Shown here one piece after another: positions 1-11,823 of a DNA stretch of 64,000 bases (its first letter is position 1; each line of letters opens with the position of its first letter). The position numbers were made by a program, and so were the translations under genes. The notes beneath the pieces were generated by a model. The model was not told the DNA's origin, searched no databases, and saw only the letters and a list, made by a program, of their open reading frames with translations. The stretch comes from Apodospora peruviana (Eukaryota > Ascomycota > Sordariomycetes > Sordariales > Lasiosphaeriaceae). Location: contig JAUEDM010000004.1 of NCBI GenBank assembly GCA_033439685.1, forward strand, positions 186,001 through 250,000, in the 5' to 3' direction.

Positions 1-807
1 ATTTCAACCTTCCACCAGGAAGGGCGGAACATAATACATGTACCTACCTTGAGACGCCAGACTGTTTTCTTCACGAAAGACGCTTCCTGCGGAGTTGTTT
101 ACGGACCTGGACCACTTTTAAGAGGATTACAGGACGGGGGGGATTAGATATACGCTGAAAATGCAACTATTCGCAGAGTGTGGTTTTACATGTTACTAGG
201 CAGTTGCTGGTTTCGGGTCACAATGGGCGGCAGCTCAGGCTTTTGGAGAATCGTGGCCGCCGGGTTTGACGTCCTGATTACAGTCATTAATAACTAGAAA
301 TAGGTACCTTACATACGCATTCATTAAGTCAGTCTTGACACCGGCAGAGGACCACGAGGATCAATGTGTTGATACGAGAATAAAATATCAAATATCGCGT
401 CCATGTGAACAGTGGTAAGCTGGTCTGAGCTGGAACAAGGCAAACCAATTACATGCACCTAATATCCTGCGATTACGAATCCGTGGGTCGTTTCCGAGCA
501 GCTGGGGTAGCAATGCCGAGACGTTTGTCGTGGCCGTACTGTAACCCCGACAACCCCGGATCGGGTATTTGATGAACTTCATGCAGCGGTAGTAGGATTC
601 CCCGGTAGGATTTTTACATAAAATGACATGGTCGCAATGACGTGAAATACGAGATTATACAAGATACAGATGGGGACAGTCCGAGCAGTTTTCTTTCAAC
701 CTAGACTAGCCCCTATTCAAATGCGAATACAAATACCAAGATAGTACAGACAAAAAGGAGGGAACTAACACCCACGACTCACCCTTTGCAGATCAGGCAA
801 GAAAAAG
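1..807. other. Intergenic, no gene seen
   Basis: No open frame here has plausible coding composition. The right part is presumably the promoter and 5' UTR of the secreted-protein gene that starts at 808. No clear TATA box or repeat was recognised. Confidence 0.5.
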
Positions 808-1899
808 ATGCAGCAGACACTCCGGTTCCTCTCGGCCGCGGCTGGCTTGGCCACTCTCTCCAGGGCGCAAAGCTGGTCCAGCGCAAGCACCAGCTACGTC
901 TTCTCACACTCGTGCACCACCTCGTACGGCAGCGAATGGATCCATCCCATCCCGACCAGCTACGACCGCACCGTGGCGACGACAATAACCTCGCTCGAGC
1001 CGGAGGCGACCTACTATCCCACCACCGTCACCGTCACGGCCAACACGACCAAAACTTATGTCCCAACGTCCCTGGCGACGGAAACACATTGGTCGACGAT
1101 CCTAAACGACGCGACCACGGTCACGGACCGCTCTAACACCGAATACAGCACCCTCGCGACGCTGTATGGGTCCACGACCGAGTGCACCAACGACGTCATC
1201 CCGGTCACCACCATCACCTCGTACAGCGGCACCTACACCCCGGTCGTCGGCCAGCCGACCGCCCTGCCGTCCAGTTACGAGATCTCGGATTACTGCGTCG
1301 AGTACATCACCCAACTGCTGCACATCTGGCCTACCACCCAAGCAGAGGGTCCCACCACGACGACCATCATCACGCCTTCGGTTCCCGGAAATTCGACCGT
1401 CTACAAAACCAGCACCCGCACCTCCACCACGACCGTGTACGAATCGACCGTGACCGTCACGCAGGGCGCCAACTACGTCGTCACCTACGCCAGCACGACC
1501 ACCTCGACGGCGTGCGAGCCGACACCCACGGCAACGTTCGCGGCCAAGTGCGCGCCCGAGAACCTGATTGCCGAGGTGGACGGGTTCGGGCTGGGTGTTT
1601 CGCAGTACGGCGTCAATTTCACCTGGGGCGGGTCGCCGAGCGCGCCCGCCAACGCCGACGCGAGCGTGTGCTGCCAGTCGTGCGTTGATGATGAGCTGTG
1701 CGTTGCGAGTGTGTACTGGGCCATGAGCAGCCAGTGCTTCCTTGGATACATTGGTGGTGAGGACACTTGCGGCCTCGCGCTCGAGTACCAGGCTTTTAAT
1801 GCTACTGGGGACGTACCGGCGACGAAGCCGCGCCAGGGATTGGTGTTTCAGACTGGTAATGGGTGTGCTGGTGTTGAGTATAAGGGGGTTAGAGTCTAG
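808..1899 (+). CDS. Secreted Thr/Ser-rich protein with C-terminal Cys-rich (PAN/apple-like) domain
   Basis: Single-exon frame of 363 residues. The N-terminus is a hydrophobic signal peptide (MQQTLRFLSAAAGLATLSRA, cleavage probably near Ala20). Residues of about 20-235 are dominated by Thr, Ser, Tyr and Val with repeated TTTV/TVTVT-type runs and several N-glycosylation sequons (NTT, NST, NFT, NAT). This suggests a heavily O- and N-glycosylated stalk of a wall or extracellular protein. The last third holds a Cys cluster (CCQSC, ELC, QCF, DTC, GC) spaced like fungal PAN/apple-type adhesion modules. No catalytic motif or clear GPI-anchor signal is visible. The start at 808 is chosen because the signal peptide begins there. 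The exact role is unknown; a cell-wall or adhesion role is inference from composition. Confidence 0.8.
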   Translation: MQQTLRFLSAAAGLATLSRAQSWSSASTSYVFSHSCTTSYGSEWIHPIPTSYDRTVATTITSLEPEATYYPTTVTVTANTTKTYVPTSLATETHWSTILNDATTVTDRSNTEYSTLATLYGSTTECTNDVIPVTTITSYSGTYTPVVGQPTALPSSYEISDYCVEYITQLLHIWPTTQAEGPTTTTIITPSVPGNSTVYKTSTRTSTTTVYESTVTVTQGANYVVTYASTTTSTACEPTPTATFAAKCAPENLIAEVDGFGLGVSQYGVNFTWGGSPSAPANADASVCCQSCVDDELCVASVYWAMSSQCFLGYIGGEDTCGLALEYQAFNATGDVPATKPRQGLVFQTGNGCAGVEYKGVRV

Positions 1900-2955
1900 A
1901 CTGGGTTGAGGTAGTTAGACGGCCGATGATGATGGTACACTAGATTAGTTAATTGTTTCTAGATGATTATATAGGTAAATGTAATAATGCCTAATGAACT
2001 GAGGAGTTTGTCTACTCATGAATGTTTTTCTAAGCCGTCATGTTAAATTTTTTTTGCTTACATGCCTTGGATATATCTCTGCCTCAAGGTACGTACCACA
2101 TATGAAAAGTCCGGCTTATATCTTTCGACTGTGCTCTTAAAAGCTGTACTTGCAAATCTTGCTGTTCAATGATATGGTCTTCATGATATGGAATCTTGAC
2201 GGTCTGTTAAATAGACTCTACAGTGCGCTGGACCTGTGTAATGGTTCTACTAATGGCAATCACGAAATGCTAAGCATATCTTTCCTTCATGCATATGAAG
2301 CGATCAAGTCCTTACACCAAGGTTCCATTCTTTATAAAGTGATCCCCACGACAAGCATACCACATACGGCCATAGATAGTGGGAAGCTCGGGATCCCGTC
2401 CGCTCTCCCATAGATAAGCCACTAATCGCCAGACTAGTAGTTGGGTCGGTGACGACCAGCGAATCCCTGGTGCTGTATGTTCTTTTGGTCTGTTTTTGCA
2501 ACACCTGGCGGTCGTAATGACTTGCAAGAGCTCTTTTTAAATCCCTTCCGCATGGTCACCTTTGACCAAGGATGGTATTATTTATTGTTCAGAGCTCGCA
2601 CGATTCGACAGGATCTTATCTGCCAAGCTGTTTTTATATGCCGAGTTCTTTTTGATAACTGGGTTCTTATTATTCCCTACCTTTGTCTTTGTACCAACTA
2701 CTAGAGAGGAGGTCGTTCCGACAGAGGTTGAAATTTACTTGATTTTCGAACTTAACAAAGATATCAAGTCTCAACGCAGGCTCACTCAACCTCAGTGACA
2801 ATACGCCAACAAGAGTCAACACGATCCTAGCTAGCAATCCTTATATAGATACCAAGTTCCGATAAGTGGAAAACCGATGGCCACAACTGTTTCGTTCCAT
2901 CTTAATATCCTGTTTCTGAGAACACATATTCAAACCCCCTCTATCAGTTCCTTCC
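1900..2955. other. Intergenic between convergent genes
   Basis: About 1 kb between the 3' ends of the secreted-protein gene (+) and the Zn2Cys6 gene (-). It is fairly AT-rich and contains only short open frames without recognisable domains. No repeat or RNA gene was seen. Confidence 0.5.
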
Positions 2956-5359
2956 TTATAGTTGATTCCCCCCTCTTAGCATCTGCGTGACATCCACATC
3001 TATCCACCTCACTTCCTGCGGTGGCATCTGTTGCGGCAACGGCCTACGCTGCTGCTGTTGAAGATTCGGATTCTGCATCCCCTGTGGTTGCAATTGGTGC
3101 TGTTGCTGCTGCTGTTGGAGATTCGGATTCTGCATCCCCTGTGGTTGCAACTGGTGCTGTTGTTGCTGCTGCTGTTGCTCAGCCTGTCTGATCTGCCTCA
3201 ACTCCCTTCTCGCCTTCAAGTCCGCCATCACTTCCGCTGACATCATCTCAAAACTTCTCATCAAAGAGAGCGCATCCTCCCACCTCTCGCCATATTTTTT
3301 GAGCGTTAAGCTCACCTTCTCCAGCAGCCTCAAACTTCTGTCCAGGTTATCACCGCTGGTGGCCCTATCAAATCGCTCCGGTAAGGGAGGTGGGGGTGCG
3401 TTTCCTGCAAGTGAAAGTGGCATTGGAATACTGGACCCGGAAAGTAATACATCTGCTGCGTCACGCAGGACAGCAACAAACTGTGATCCCATAAAGTAAA
3501 CTCTTAGAGCGTCGTGGTATGTGTAAAAGGCCGCGTTGACCGGGGTGTGGGCAACGTCGCAGATGCGGTTAATGTAAGCAATGGCGTGTTCAAAGATTAG
3601 TAACCTTCCATAGTCGGTCATATGCAGCGCCCTCGCGCTAGGGGCGACGCAGTAGACATAACTGTAGCGTAATTCCAGGTCGAACATATCTCTGATAGCG
3701 ACGGGCAAGGCGTCGGGAAGGTTTTCGGACCATTCTCGCATATCGAAACACATTTTCCAGATGAAGCTACCAGGATCAGGTAACGGATCTGTGGGATCGC
3801 ACTGGAACAGGGTTTGATACCAGTATGACTGTAGGCGGCGTAATTTGAAAAGGTGTAATGATGCTTCGGTCGACGCGGGCCCAGTGATAACACCCCCCGA
3901 AAAGATAGGAGCTGCTGGTCGGCCTGGCGACGGAAGAGCGACCCCGGTCGCATCATCAGTGAAGGAAAACGCGCGTGCGTGTACCATGCTTATTGCTCTA
4001 GAATGACTGTCAGCGCGCCCGCATCGGTTTTTGTCGTTGAAAGAGTCTATTACAAACCTATCTAGAGCATATACACAGTAGAACGTTCTGCGACGGCCTT
4101 CCAGCGCAGCTTTGTCGATTGCCGAAGCGTGTGTTGGCGGGGGATCCTGGTGGAATCCAAGGTCGATGACAGCGCGGCAGGTAAATCCTATGAGATGCCA
4201 GCTGTCAAAATGAGCAGGGTCGAGCATGGAATACTGGGTGAGCAGCGCAAGGGATTGAATTTGGGTGATGTATCCAGGCCGAAGTGCTCGATCGGCATGG
4301 GTCAGCGCGCGCGAAACGAACTCGACACCATGCTTGTAGTAGTCATCTTGCATGCTCCGGCTCTGTGCTGTAGATCCAATGGCAAGAACCATCCAGAAAA
4401 GCCAGTACTCGGGACTTCTAACTGGTCTCTGATCTTTTTTGTATATGTCGTCAAGGAGTGCCAGCAACGTTGTGTCAGTAAAGGCAGGATATAACGGATA
4501 TATGTTAGTTAGATAGAATTGGACAATTGCGTATGCCGCCTGCTGTGATGGCAATTTCGTGTTTATCGGCTCCGGCAGCGGGTCATTGGTTGCGGCTGCC
4601 AAAACAAGCCGAGCGAATGTCATGTTGGTGACTGACGGTTCGAAATCCCGAGTTGTGGCGTTGATTGAGCTGGACCAGTGTCAACATGGCCCTGAGTCTG
4701 AATACGAGCCAACTAAAACTTACAGATAGCCGAAGTCAGAGACAAGTGAGTTAACGTCTGAATTCTCTCTTCTCCGGGCAGCTTTCCGGTGAATGGCGGC
4801 TCGAATGTTAGCTAAGGAGTCCTTGCGGTTGGCCTCAGCAACAGGGGGGGCAGCAGCCTCTCCATCATGCATCGCGACTGAATCCTTTCTCATACGAGCA
4901 TACGCCAGTCGCCTTTCGAGCTTCTCGATCCTGAGCTCAAGTGCGGCGACATAACTGGAAAGATTTGTTAGGATGGAAGGCCCAGGAATTGAGACAACAA
5001 GTCAGTAAAGTAGGCTCACCTTCGTTCTTTCCCCCGAGCGAACTGGTCATTAGCCGCAGAGCACTCATTCTCACGGCCGGCCTTCTCGCAGGCGGTGCAT
5101 GCGGGTAGTTTGCCATCACACTAGAAGCCACAATAAGAAGTCAGCACGTTGTGAAGTGTCGAGGAAGACAAAAATGACTAATAACCTTGACTTTAGCAGT
5201 GCGGCCTGGGACCGAAAAGTCAGTCAGGGGTCAACAAATCAATGCGAAAGCTATCGCCGTGAGTGTAGGGGGGAGAAACAAGCACTCACATCGCGAACAT
5301 GCAGATACCGGGCGCGAGACTCTCAGTAAAGGGTTATCTGAGAAGCTTGACCGAGGCAT
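2956..5359 (-). CDS. Zn2Cys6 fungal-specific transcription factor (five exons, 20-nt microexon)
   Basis: I reconstruct join(2956..4669,4724..4954,5020..5120,5186..5205,5290..5359) on the minus strand, 711 residues, with all introns GT-AG and 54-84 nt long. The binuclear zinc cluster near residues 21-50 has the spacing C-x2-C-x6-C-x6-C-x2-C-x8-C. It is spread over three exons, the middle one only 20 nt. It is followed by a dimerisation coiled coil (YVAALELRIEKLERRL) and a fungal_trans-type regulatory region (YPLYPAF, WLFWMVLAIGS). The C-terminus is Gln-rich with a duplicated 19-residue unit. It should be a nuclear DNA-binding regulator; target genes are unknown. Start at 5359 is the nearest upstream ATG to the cluster; a longer N-terminus is possible. 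It is divergent from a second Zn2Cys6 gene at 7789. Confidence 0.85.
3053..3174 (-). repeat. 57-bp coding tandem duplication in Gln-rich tail
   Basis: Two adjacent copies of a 57-bp unit, nearly identical, encode HQLQPQGMQNPNL flanked by Gln runs (CAG/CAA repeats). The period is a multiple of three, so the reading frame is kept. Such Gln-rich units often vary in number between isolates. Confidence 0.85.
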
Positions 5360-7788
5360 GGTCCCAGCACCTCCACCGGGTGGAGTCGTGAGACGTGTCT
5401 TTGTCGTCCGATGTCCTTCCCGGTTTCTCCAGACCGTGCTGTCGCTTGGATGGGAAAGAGATTTTGGCGCAAAGTGGCTCTGCTGCACAAAATTGCCAGA
5501 TCGAACCAGGATGGCAACTGAGGCTTGAGATCCCAGAATCAACTTTACTGTCATCCACCAAGGAATGGGCCTCCTTCACGCCGTGGTTTCGATCGCGTTG
5601 GGAATGACTTGATTGAACTCTGCGCTAGAGACCTATACAACATCCATCCATATTCCGTCGACCGTTAGGCGAATGGGTTCTGGCGTGCAAGATCCCAAGC
5701 AAGTCATTAAATGCGGTATTGACTCGAGGGAAAGATGACCAGATCGACAGAAGCGGGGTGGGGAAGAGGGCGTTTTTGGAGCTTGCAGAATTCTAGAAGC
5801 TTGTGGATCTCCGCTCGGCAGCTGGCCCGATGATGGCAAGGGGTGATCGCCGAAGAGCTAACTGAGATAAGGAGACGGCGCCTTTCTTTCTCGGGGAGTC
5901 GGGTGGTGAGGTGCGTCGAGTGTTGAGGTGTTGGCAAAGACGGCGCGAGGAGTGTGATGTGAGGTTGGACTTGGAACTGTCCGGGCAAGGTGGAATGCGA
6001 CGGGACCTTGAACCGCGTTGAAAAGGCCCCAACCCGACTGGGCGTGGGCGTCGGAAACCGATTGCTGCGATACGCCGAGCGGCTCCTGTCAGGCCGGCAT
6101 GGCGGGAGGGGAAGGCCGCCTTTGGTCGGGCGCGCGGGCTGCATGTCCTGCCCACTGGGCTTCAGAAGTTCAGGTACCTCCAGGCACGCCAACTTGAAGT
6201 TGCCAGGCAATCACAACTGAGGCAGTTACGAAGGAGTTTGTTGGGCTGGCTGACGCTGTGCCTCCCGTCCACCGCCTGCGCTTGCCCCAACAATCCCCAT
6301 CGTCTCACAAAGCAATTGGTTGGCAGGTTGGTGGGCAGGTTGGTGGGTTCAGTCCATATTATCAGGTAGAATGAGTCCGGGACTTGTGGCTTCCATACTG
6401 TCCAGTGACTGCAGTCTGCCACCAGCCGCCTGCCTGTTTCCGTAAATGCATCACGCTCTGTTTTAGCGTGAACCACCGACGGGTACGGAACACATCTGAA
6501 TGCACATGCATCTTGCATCTGGAGAAACAAAGTCTCTCCGTAATCTTGTCGATACCTTGGCCGGTTGATAAAGAAGGCATCTACCTGTAGGTTGATATCA
6601 GGTCATTTATGCTCTTTGGCGCATATCAAATTCAGCGGCTCCTTTCCTTGTCTCACCAAACAGTGCAAACACGCGTATGAGGAGCCGAGAAGGATTGAGA
6701 TGCGGTACCGTACTACCGGGCGCCGTACCAATTCATGTTCCGAAACAAACCAATGTATGCCTTTCATCCCGAATCGGTCTTTCAGTTTCATAGTTCGTCA
6801 TACAAGAGTTCCCAGGACGTGTTAAACCAGCCCAAATAAATCTCTTCAGCTACCCTTGGACAGATTTGCTTAATACCACGGGCTACCTGGTAGGCAGGCA
6901 GTGAGTTTCGAAGTCGAGGAAGCTTTGACGTTCGGGGATTACCGGCGGGGAGTTAGGAAGGTGGGGAAGCCACCTGTGCAGAGATGAAGTCGATCTATCA
7001 TGAACACTTACTGACCAACATAGTAAAAACAGGCATTAGTTACCTATTTTTGGAGTTGCTCGAAACGAAAGACCACGTGGACAGCTCAGCTTGGGAAATC
7101 CCAATTTTTGTTTCCATTGTCGAGTTCTAAAACCTCGACCTCTTGACCTTGCGCATTTACATTCAAGCCACGCCGCCCCTCGTTCAAGCGGCAATGTGGC
7201 TCAGCAGGCTGGTAACAAATGTTAACAAATTGGGCGATCTGAACCCGCCCCGCCTCATGGTGTGAGTTAGCGCGGTGTTTGCGCACCCCACCAAGGAGCA
7301 CCAACCCGCCTTTGGGTTTCTTGGCGAGCACCCTTCAACCACACATTCAGTTTCTTCTAGCCTCTTTTTCAGTTCCCCAGGATCGAGCCGTGCTCCGCAT
7401 CTGAAACCACCCGCCATCCCGTCCCATCTGACAGCCTTGACAGCTTTGACAGCTTCAGGCCCCAGCCCTTCGCGTGGATATGCTGCAAGCTCACATGGCT
7501 CCCCACTATCCACACCTCCGGTAACTGTGTTTCTACTTTACCTACCCTTTTGCGCGCATCCATATGTTCGGGGTAGACCGACTCGAGGACACGAGGCGAC
7601 CCAACCGAAACTTGAATCCATCCCGGCGCGAATTCCCAATCACCACCCAGTAGCCGACAACCTTTCACTGCCTCTTTTTGCCTGGTTGTCTCCCACACCC
7701 GGTACCCCGTCCCCGACCCGCTTCCCGATCTCCAAGTGTATCGTTCCGTGATCCCTCACCTACGACCGAGATCGCATCGATCCAGCCG
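5360..7788. other. 2.4 kb divergent intergenic region between two Zn2Cys6 genes
   Basis: Both flanking regulators are transcribed away from this segment, so it holds both promoters and 5' UTRs. Several open frames of 60-167 codons exist, but their composition is that of chance frames in GC-rich DNA and I recognise no domain. No TATA box or binding site could be assigned with confidence. Confidence 0.5.
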
Positions 7789-10700
7789 ATGGAACCTGCC
7801 GATGTCTTCCGTCAAGGCCTAGGCTCTGTCTTGCCGAGACCGCCCCAGCACTTCTTCCCCAGGAAACCTCCCCCCTATCCTATATCTCTTTCTCGAGAAG
7901 ACACCGATAGCGATGCTCCCCACCGAATTGCACATACCCTGACAGCTTGCTGCAGGTGTCGTCAGGTAAGGAACTCTTGTCATCCACGCAATGTGCCTAT
8001 GGCTTTCTCCCCTCCATCGGAGTGGAGAGCAAGTCTTCAACATGTTGCGCCTCCATCTCTCCTTGATATCCGTGCTGATTTTTTCTTTTGTTATATAGAG
8101 GAAAACACGATGCGATCCCACGTTACCTCGCTGTCTGCCGTGCGAACGGTCTGGGTCGATATGTGAATACTTTGATACGACCAAGGGCAAGAAGATTAGC
8201 CGATTTTACGTGGTAAAGCTCCAGGAGAAGGTGCGCCAACTCGAAACAGAGTTGTCGCAGTACATCGATGAGGAAAATGAATACCCACGTACATATGAAG
8301 AGATGGTGCGGCCCGGAGGCATGGTGCAGCTCAACGAGAGCGACGAGACACCACGGTATTTAGGGCCGAGCAGTGGCATATCCATGACCAGGCTGTTGAT
8401 GGAAGAAGCCAAGCGGTATACCGAGACCAAGCGCATAGCGGATCTTATCCCAGAGCTCCGGGAGAGACGGATTGACAGAGGAAACCGGATGCAGAGCATC
8501 GTGAGCATGGCGGGGAGCATCAGTGGACCTGCGGGCAGGAAGAAGAGCTACCCAATGATCAGCGCATACCCTGCGCCAGGGTTGCCGAGCAGACAAATCG
8601 CCGATAGACTATTTGAGGTGTTCAATCAGAGGGGTGAGTGATCTGTTCTGCTTGGCTATAAGGTTGTGCTAATGTCAGCGTCAGCCCAATTCTTTACGCC
8701 GACCCTACACGAGACGGTTTTCGCACAAGATCTCAACGCTGTATTTGATGGCGACAAAGACCCATACAGGAACTTCGTCGTGCGAATGGTCATGGCAACG
8801 AGTTTACAGAAGCTAGATACCCAGTACGCCGGTTTGGCAGACAGTTACTACCTGGCCGCCATGCAGTACTTCGAGGAGGTGGTCCGACCAAAAGACATCA
8901 AGACCTTGCAGTGTCTCATCTTAATCGGCCAGTATTCTCTGCTAACCCCTACCAGAACAGCGGTCTACTATGTCATCGGCCTCGCAACGAGGATCTGTCA
9001 ACAGCTGGGACTCGGGGAAGAGAAGACCATAGCGTTAGGTATCTCGGACCCGCAAACTCTTGACATGAGGAGACGGCTAAGTTGGATTGTCACAACCAAC
9101 GAGTTTGGCCTGGCACATACGATGGGAAGGCCAAGCGGGTTCGCCAAGTCAGACGATCTGATGGATGTAAGGTTCTTCGAGACTGCAGAAGACCAAAATA
9201 TCACTCCAGAAGGAATCCGACCTGGACCCGTATGCGAGAAGAAAATGGTTGCCATACATTTTTGCAAAATGAGGTTACTTCAAGCAGAGATCCGCCGGGT
9301 CTTGTACGAGAAGAAGAGGCCGAAACCAAACCACGAGAGCGATCCATGGTTTATAGAGGCGGAACGAAGGATCGAGGAATGGCGCGACGCCGCTCCAGAG
9401 AAGCCAGAGTGGTGCCGTCCTTGGTAAGTTTGGAGCATTCCACGAGGAGGAGCTTCTCACTAACACACCACAACAGGTTCACCGGCCGCTATCACATCAT
9501 GATTGTTTCTCTCTATCGACCATCGCCGCAGGTGCCGAAGCCGACGAGCAACGGTGCCCTAAAGTGCTTTGACGGAGCATGTTATGTCATCAACTTGTCA
9601 AGCCAACAGGTCAAGAAATCGGCGGTCGACGTTACATGGGTCTTCCTATTAACCCTCTACATGTCTTTAAATACTCTTTTATGGACAATCTCGTACCCGG
9701 AAGTCCGAGCCAAGCACCCGCGCGAGGAGTTGGAAGAACTCGTCAATGTTGCTGTCGAGATCATCACTCAGTGTTCAGAACGTTGGCCCGGGTCCTCATC
9801 TGCCGCGCAGCTCTACAGCGTGTTTGCTAAGGCATGTATGCAAAGCTACGACTCAAAGGAGGAACCCCCAGCACCGAATAACACATCCAATACGCCTCCT
9901 TCCCTGGCTGACACCAGCTCCCCCGAGTCTGAGGTCTCCGCTCTCTCTGCCAGTGGCTCATCCCATCAGTCACAACCACAAGCGTCAGGACTCTTCAACA
10001 CGTCATCCCCTTTCGGTTACATGTTCAATGCGTCCTCTGAAGATATTTCAAATCAGTTTGTCTTCGATCCAAACGCATCTCCATTCGGAAACCATCCCAC
10101 ATTCCGCTCAAACTCCATCTTCCTCAACCCCGCAACAGACGCCAATGGCCGAAGGTTCTCTCAGTTTGCGCCCGACTTCAACTCGGGCGAACAGCAGTTG
10201 TCAGAGCAGATGGAGGACCTTACGCCTCCAGCAACAGCAATATCACATAATGGGGTGACGCCGCCACCGTTGTCAAGAGGCTATAATCCTCGCGCTTCGC
10301 CGCAATCAGCAACAACCCCTACCATCAATTCATTGCCAACACCTCCAGAGTCATTGGCGCCGCCATTCACTAACCCAAGCTTGTCGCCAACACCGACCGG
10401 CACGGCCGGGAGGAGGACAGCAAGCCCTACGCCAACACCAACCATGCGGAACGTCAGCCCGGCCCCAATGTCCATCCATGCTAGTCCAAATCCAGTGCCC
10501 AGCCTGAAGTATGAGCACAGTGATTACGGTGTGCAACAGCAGCAGCCACAACATCAATCCCAGATGAAACAACAACACCAACAACCCGGTATGCCGCCGC
10601 CGAGAACCGCAGCGTTCACTATCCCGTCCCCAATGCCCCAGTCAAACACACAGCAAAGAGCTCTGCCGACAACAGTGACAGACTGGTTCAATCCCCCGGC

Positions 10701-11160
10701 ACCGATCATCTCGCCACATTCGTTCTCGATCGGTGCCGGCGTGATGTCGACAGGGGGTTACTGGGGCGAGGGGTCGACGCCTTCGCCGTTCCTAAGTCTC
10801 GGTCTTAGAGGGAACGAAGGCAGTTATACCATTGGCGGCGCTAGGCCGCCAGCAGCAGGTGGTGGTCACCATAATCCTCTCAGTGCTGGTGCCGACGGAG
10901 GCGGATTTGGAGGCGGTGGCATGTTTGCAGGAAACGGGGCAGGTGGTGGCGGTAGCGGGTTCGGCGGCGAGATCGGTCAGTACTCTTTTATCCCTGGACA
11001 GATGGGGAGACATGGGAGTTTGAGTCAGGAGCAGCAGCTCGAGTTGATGGATGTGCTGGAGACGGAGGGGATGAGCGATATTGATGCGTTTTTGAGTATG
11101 GATATGGGATTGGGATTGGGAACCGGGACGGGTGATGATGGCGGTGTTAGGTGGACTTAA
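7789..11160 (+). CDS. Zn2Cys6 fungal-specific transcription factor (four exons)
   Basis: Reconstructed as join(7789..7965,8099..8633,8685..9423,9477..11160), about 1044 residues. The zinc cluster has perfect spacing C-x2-C-x6-C-x6-C-x2-C-x6-C (ACCRCRQ joined to RKTRCDP across intron 1), followed by a linker and coiled coil (VVKLQEKVRQLETELSQY). The middle is a fungal_trans region with YRNFVVRMVMATSLQKLD, RTAVYYVIGLATRICQQLG and the RRRLSW motif. The C-terminal 400 residues are low complexity: Ser/Pro/Gln-rich, then Gly-rich, ending in an acidic/Met segment (LMDVLETEGMSDIDAFLSMD) that could be an activation domain. The start is MEPADVF; an in-frame upstream ATG at 7678 could add 37 residues. 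Intron 2 has two in-frame acceptors 6 nt apart (after 8678 or 8684). Target pathway unknown. Confidence 0.88.
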
Positions 11161-11823
11161 CTGGATTTTAACTGTAATTGTCAGTTTTCTGCATGTGTGC
11201 GGGTTGGTTGGTATTCATGGAATGGGATGGAGTTGTAGGTTATGTCTATTACGAGTGATGTCTTTTTGGTTTTACGATTGATTCCACCGCTCAAGGACCT
11301 AGACAGCGACAGTCTGGGGCGTTTTAGGACAGAAACAAGACAAATTCAAGGTACAGATTACTTGTTATTTGTCATTGATATAATACAACTCGAGTATACT
11401 CCTCGATGTGATATAGGTTAGAGTGTACACCCCGTGGTAAGTCGAGAAGGCGTAAAGACGGGCAATATATGCACTTCATGAAGGTGGTTAATTCTTTCAA
11501 ATTATCCATCCACCTCCTACGGAATTGACTTTCAAGGCGTTGAATTTGGATTGAATTCGCTTAGTTACTCATACAAAACACCTACCGTCTTATCATATAC
11601 CTACTGAGTATATAATCTAATCGATTTTCGAGGACCCAATCATGTCGCTGAAACGACCACGCGGGGCCTTTATTCGATTTCTCTTAGAGCTATTCGATTC
11701 CACTTAGAGTCCCTTGATTCGATTCCGCTCAGAGCCGCTCAGAAACAAACTCCAAAATCGCTATGCTGTCTGATCGTTGTGATTAACAACATATTCTCTT
11801 GCCAAAATCAACGACAAAGTATA
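11161..11823. other. Intergenic between convergent genes
   Basis: AT-rich 3' flanks of two convergent genes. It contains a short degenerate tandem repeat (11671-11742, listed separately) and no coding sequence that I can support. Confidence 0.5.
11671..11742. repeat. Degenerate ~24-bp tandem repeat, three units
   Basis: Three head-to-tail units share TATTCGATT, then a C/T-rich stretch, then CTTAGAG or CTCAGAG. Units begin at 11671, 11691 and about 11715. They lie just downstream of two convergent genes. Function unknown. Confidence 0.6.

Noticed and set aside
5707..6210. 167-codon minus-strand frame between the two Zn2Cys6 genes
   Set aside because: Several overlapping frames of similar length in GC-rich DNA, none with a domain; treated as promoter DNA.
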